64,000 nucleotides of DNA, taken from Flammulina velutipes (taxonomy: Eukaryota > Basidiomycota > Agaricomycetes > Agaricales > Physalacriaceae). Both the position numbers and the translations under genes were made by a program. Below, one piece after another: positions 54,522-64,000 of this stretch. Below the pieces are notes generated by a model that saw only the letters and a list, made by a program, of their open reading frames with translations, was not told the origin of the DNA and did no database searches. Location of the stretch: the NCBI GenBank assembly GCA_011800155.1, contig CM022373.1, forward strand, positions 1,736,001 to 1,800,000, read 5' to 3'. Position 1 is the stretch's first letter. The number at the start of each line of letters is the position of its first letter.

Positions 54522-56849
54522 ATGTCCGACATAACTGCTACCGCTGCCCAAAGCCGTTTCCACCTGGATGCCGTCAATGTTCCGCCCACGAAAGAAATCC
54601 TGGTACATGATCTAAATCTATCCATCGGAGGCAAAGAGCTTCTTGCTCACGCCGAACTTAAATTGCTTCCGGATGTTCACTATGTTCTTGTTGGTCGAAA
54701 TGGTGTTGGAAAGTCGAGTATGTGCATCGTTACATATCACTTGGGTAGGGCAATGACAACAACTAGCTCTTATGAAGGCGTTGGCCGAAGGACGGATCCC
54801 TGGCGTATCTTGGGCTCATCGCATGCTCCTCCTTGGGCAGAGCATAATGACGGGGACTGCCCTCGACAATACTTCTGGACAGGACAACGGTCCCCATACT
54901 GTTCTGGATCATGTTATCAAGAGTGATGCACGCCGTGAGCGCGCTTTGAGGCATGCAAAAGGTGCTTGGTGTCCTCCTGTATATACTACCATACACGTAC
55001 TGACGGCTGGCTCTAGTTTTGACAGAAGTCCTAGAGTCTGCGGAGCCATTGGATATAGTGAGGGCTGTCCGAACACTGGCGCATGAAGATCTCGAACGGC
55101 AGCTGGCGGAACAGCGTGAAATCGCGTCGTACAGAAGTAATGCTCGGGGCGCGAAAGCGAGGAAAGAGTTGATTGCAGCAGAACAGAAGGTGGCGGCTTC
55201 GGTTGAACTGTGAGTAAATTCATAGACCCATCATGTCAATACATATCGCTGACGGTGGGTGATAGTCTGCAACAATCAACCATCGACGCGTCCGAGATAC
55301 AGCGAGCTTCAACGGCTGCTTTGGACAGGCTTTCCGAGATTGAGTCGCTTCTAGAAACTGTAATTTGACTTCGTTTTTGTGTCGATCCATCTCTGATTGC
55401 GACGGTGCTGTCTAGATAAACTCCGGGAACGCTGAAGGACGTGCGAGAACGATACTGCTTGGACTGGGCTTCACCTCGGAGAAGATTGATCAACCATTTA
55501 CATCACTTTCGGGTGGATGGCGGACGCGATGCTCGCTGGCTTGTGCCCTCTTTCAAAAGGTCGATATTCTCCTCCTGGACGAGTGTACGAACTTTCTGGA
55601 CCTGCCTGCCGTCATTTGGCTCCAGACTTACATTCAATCCCTCGACGACACGACGGTCCTCATCATCACACATGACCGTGACTTTGCCGATGCTGTGGGT
55701 GATGAGTTACTTGTGCTCCGTGAAAAACACCTGGAGACGTTCAAAGGCAACTTATCTGCGTACGAACACGAGCAGCGAAACCAGATCAAGAGGATGACCC
55801 GGTTGAAGGAAGCTGCCGATAAACAGACGTCGCATATTGAAGGGACGATTCAAGGCAACATAGCTGCTGCGAAGAGGACTGGAGATGACAAGAAGTTGAA
55901 GCAGGCGGCGTCTCGGAAGAAGAAGTTGGAGGAACGGTCTGGACTTGAGGTTGGGCTCAAGGGAGGGAGGTTCAAGCTGAACAGAGATCTGGGTGGGTAT
56001 CATCTCAAAGCACGCGCTGATATCGAGATCCCCGTCCTGGATGGCCCGCTGAAGGTTAGCATTCCCTGCGAACCGCCGCCGTTACGATTTCCGGGAGCGC
56101 TCGTTAGCCTGGAACGCACCAGCTTCGCATATCCCAAATCCAAGCCCGTATTGTCAGACGTGACATTATCTATCCATCCTGGAGAACGTGTGGGCTTCTG
56201 TGGACTCAATGGGGCGGGAAAGTCAACGCTGGCGAACATTATCACCGGAGTGTTGAAGCCTTCTAGTGGCAACTTCAGCCAGCACCCTCGCATGAGAACG
56301 GCACACTTTGCCCAGCACGAAGTGGAAAAGCTGACGGACATGGACAAGGATGTGACGGCGCTGTCGTACATCAATACTCTCCACCCCAATTTGGGTGAGT
56401 CGCTGTGTCGGAAAGTGCTCGGATCGCTTGGACTGTCCGGACGTGTAGTGTCTGACACGCCGTTAATACACCTGTCTGGAGGGCAGAAGGTCCGAGTCGC
56501 GCTGGGAGCGTGCCTAGGAGATGAGGCGCCACATTTACTGGTATTGGATGAAGTGACGACGCATTTGGATAGCGACACTATTTCTGCCTTAGTGGAGGCG
56601 TTGAAGGACTTCAAGGGTGCTCTTGTTGTAGTTACTCACGACCGATTCTTTATGAGAGCAGTCGTCGAGGGAGAGGTGGAGGAAGATGATGAAAGTGAGG
56701 ACGAGGATTATTCTCAGCGCAAGGACACAGTGGTCGTTGGGAAGGTGTATCGCGTATTCAAAGGCGGGATTAAATTGCTGGATGGTGGAATGAGACGGTA
56801 TGAAGAGATTGCGGAGAAGGCGGCGAGAAAGTTGAATAGGGTCGTGTAG
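54522..56849 (+). CDS. ABC-F family ATPase with divergent Walker B motifs
   Basis: This is a soluble twin-ATPase of the ribosome-associated ABC-F group. The start at 54522 gives [20 protein letters not shown]. The first domain has GRNGVGKST (completed across an intron), [16 protein letters not shown] and [16 protein letters not shown] charged linker ([36 protein letters not shown]) leads to the second domain, with [32 protein letters not shown] and [15 protein letters not shown]. Both Walker B/D-loop motifs depart from the usual LLLDEPTNHLD. The C-terminus has an acidic insert ([16 protein letters not shown]). It is not obviously GCN20, ARB1 or NEW1. It could serve ribosome biogenesis or translation. 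Confidence 0.85.
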
Positions 56850-56946
56850 TATGCCGACGGCATAATTTATTATAAGAGCAGTCTTACAAAGACGTTTACG
56901 ACCTTGCTTTGCGCCATTTCGTGTTGGAAAGCGCCATACTTTCGCC

Positions 56947-62628
<5,682 letters not shown>

Positions 62629-62805
62629 AGGATAATTGAAGGAGAAACAAAAAATAGAGCAACATTACGAGATGTGTATACTTTCAATAATCAGGTATCT
62701 TGCAGTTTTGAGTTTGGCAGCACTTGCTCTGGCTTGTAGAAATTCATGTTGTTTACGCGAAGTGTGTCCCCAGTTGGGGGAGGAAGATATTTGGCAGAAG
62801 TATAA

Positions 62806-63597
62806 TTAGGCGAGTGCAGGTGTAGACTTGTCGACGACTGGGATGGATAGCTTCCCCTGCGCCTCTAGGTGGCGCGTACTCCTCGCCAACGACCTCCTCT
62901 CAAATGCCTGCTTCTTCAAGTATTCCACAACGGCCGCGGTATTCTTCTTGTACGCGCAATATCTAGCACCACTTTGAATACACATAGGACGGATGAAGAA
63001 AACAGAAGACGCACGGATCCTCCAAAGCCCTGTTCGGCGTCGGGAGATTCAGCTTATTGAGGACAGTCTTCCGTACCTTCTCAGCATCGCTGAGAGTGGG
63101 ATATCCGTTGCGAAGAACGCGCTCGTCGCCTCGTAGGGCCTGCGCGCGCTTACGCAGGTCTTCAGGCAGGGACATGTCGATTTTGGGGCGCTTCATTGCA
63201 TCCTGGATGAGAACTCGTAGACGCATTCCTTCATGACTCAAGTCCTTGGGCAGAGACGCCTGCGTAAGATACTGGTCTATCCCGTCGTACTAACTCTCAG
63301 CGTCAGCCCCACATCGTAGTAAGCAACACGAACACGCACCTTCTCTATTGTCTTCAGCGCCCTCGTCGTTAACTTGACCTTGACAAAATCCTCCAGTGCG
63401 TTTGACCAGAGCCGCTTGCTTTGGACGTTGGGTAGCCATGTCCTGCGTGTCTTTTTCTTGGAGAAGGGCACATTGTTTCCGTATTGCTTGGATTTTCCTT
63501 GGAAGAGACCGAGTTGCGCTCGTTTAAATGGTTGAGAGGCTGGCTCCGCGACGGACTTGACCGCGACGGCAGCGAGCCGTATGAATGTTGGGTGCAT
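62806..63597 (-). CDS. MRPL24: Mitochondrial large ribosomal subunit protein bL28m
   Basis: This is the mitoribosomal L28 homologue (yeast Mrpl24). The start at 63597 gives MHPTFIRLAAVAVKSVAEPA, a mitochondrial presequence. The L28 core reads AQLGLFQGKSKQYGNNVPFS, KKKTRRTWLPNVQSKRLWSN and ALEDFVKVKLTTRALKTIEK. A first intron (GTGCGT...GTTAG) joins this to YDGIDQYLTQASLPKDLSHE. A second (GTGCGT...GCTAG) joins ALEDP to YCAYKKNTAAVVEYLKKQAF. The protein ends VVDKSTPALA at 62808-62806. It is tail-to-tail with the ABCC transporter. Confidence 0.9.
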
Positions 63598-63736
63598 GAA
63601 GTCAAAAGAGTCGGGCCGGCACTTGCGGCATTTGGACGGTTAGGTAATGCCGTGGCGCAACTGAAGCGTACAACAATCATGAATTACAGTCAATACGTGC
63701 GACAAAACAAGTGCTGAAGGAGTCCGAGAATCTAAG

Positions 63737-64000
63737 CTAATTATTACTTGCCGGCTGGCTTATTATGCACCATCTCTAAAAAGTCCAATATCGTGCTTGC
63801 GCTCCAGGCTTGAGTGGTACACGAGTCCGAGCAGTATCTCCCGCCTGCATTTGTCAACTCAGGAATACCTGCCCAAGGATCGTTTTGTATATGCGTCCGA
63901 GACGTGAGCAACAGTCGGTGGAGATGATGTAAAGTACTCTTGACATCCTGGAAATTGTTGAGCGCAAAGAACCCAAAATAACAATTTTTTCTTACCGTCT
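63737..64000 (-). CDS. GDB1: Glycogen debranching enzyme, 3' end only
   Basis: The last exon (63947-63737) reads DVKSTLHHLHRLLLTSRTHI, QNDPWAGIPELTNAGGRYCS and DSCTTQAWSASTILDFLEMV, then HNKPASNN and a stop. AGIPELTNAGG...DSCTTQAWS is the conserved C-terminus of the bifunctional 4-alpha-glucanotransferase/amylo-1,6-glucosidase. An intron (63995-63948, GTAAGA...TTCCAG) separates it from an exon of which five bases are in the window. The rest of the gene lies beyond 64000. The stop is 139 bp upstream of the bL28m start, in tandem. Confidence 0.85.

Overview
The window looks like ordinary nuclear DNA from a mushroom-forming basidiomycete (Agaricomycetes). Genes are densely packed on both strands. 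Nearly every gene is split by many introns of about 45-65 nt with GT(A/G)(C/A)G donors and CAG/TAG acceptors. The protein set is typical of basidiomycetes: a DNMT1-type cytosine methyltransferase with RFTS and two BAH domains, a LIG4-like ligase without an obvious BRCT pair, and nuclear genes for fungal mitochondrial ribosomal proteins. I could not run any search. Names rest on recognising family motifs in conceptually spliced translations, and intron borders were read by eye.

Layout. 1-11.3 kb: PAC1/LIS1 (5' part only), UBA2, YKT6 and SES1 on the minus strand, then SGF73 (+), a LIG4-like ATP-dependent DNA ligase (-) and the prenyltransferase alpha subunit (+). 11.7-13.5 kb: a small secreted protein gene (SSP1) and a 343-bp fold-back transposable element that splits a reading frame. 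13.5-27.1 kb: MAGO, HOS2-type histone deacetylase, a trypsin-fold protein, ILV5, RSM10, an mS34-like protein, MAK11, SmD1, a Maf pyrophosphatase, complex I NDUFS7 and ELP3. 27-35.5 kb: the accessory part, with a second copy of the small secreted protein (SSP2), an HNH-like protein, RPLP1 and a 2.7-kb element with 366-bp terminal inverted repeats inserted in a host reading frame. 35.5-47.2 kb: uL6m, V-ATPase subunit c, valyl-tRNA synthetase, DNMT1 and proteasome beta4. 47.7-64 kb: a type II membrane glycosyltransferase, a DPB11/TopBP1-like BRCT protein, CK2 beta, an ABC-F ATPase, an ABCC transporter, bL28m and the 3' end of glycogen debranching enzyme.

The genes do not form one pathway. What ties the window together is architecture. 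Many neighbours are head-to-head with 9-121 bp between start codons (HNH/RPLP1, mS34/MAK11, SES1/SGF73, MAGO/HOS2, uL6m/VMA3, ligase/FTase alpha, glycosyltransferase/BRCT protein) or tail-to-tail with 16-30 bp between stops. Several unusual splice structures are visible: a start codon alone in its exon, microexons of 6 and 13 nt, and GC-AG introns. The most novel material lies at 11.7-13.2 and 28-35 kb: the paralogous secreted-protein pair with a shared promoter, and the two non-autonomous elements. Both elements have readable target-site duplications, and in both cases the reading frame stays open across the reconstructed empty site.
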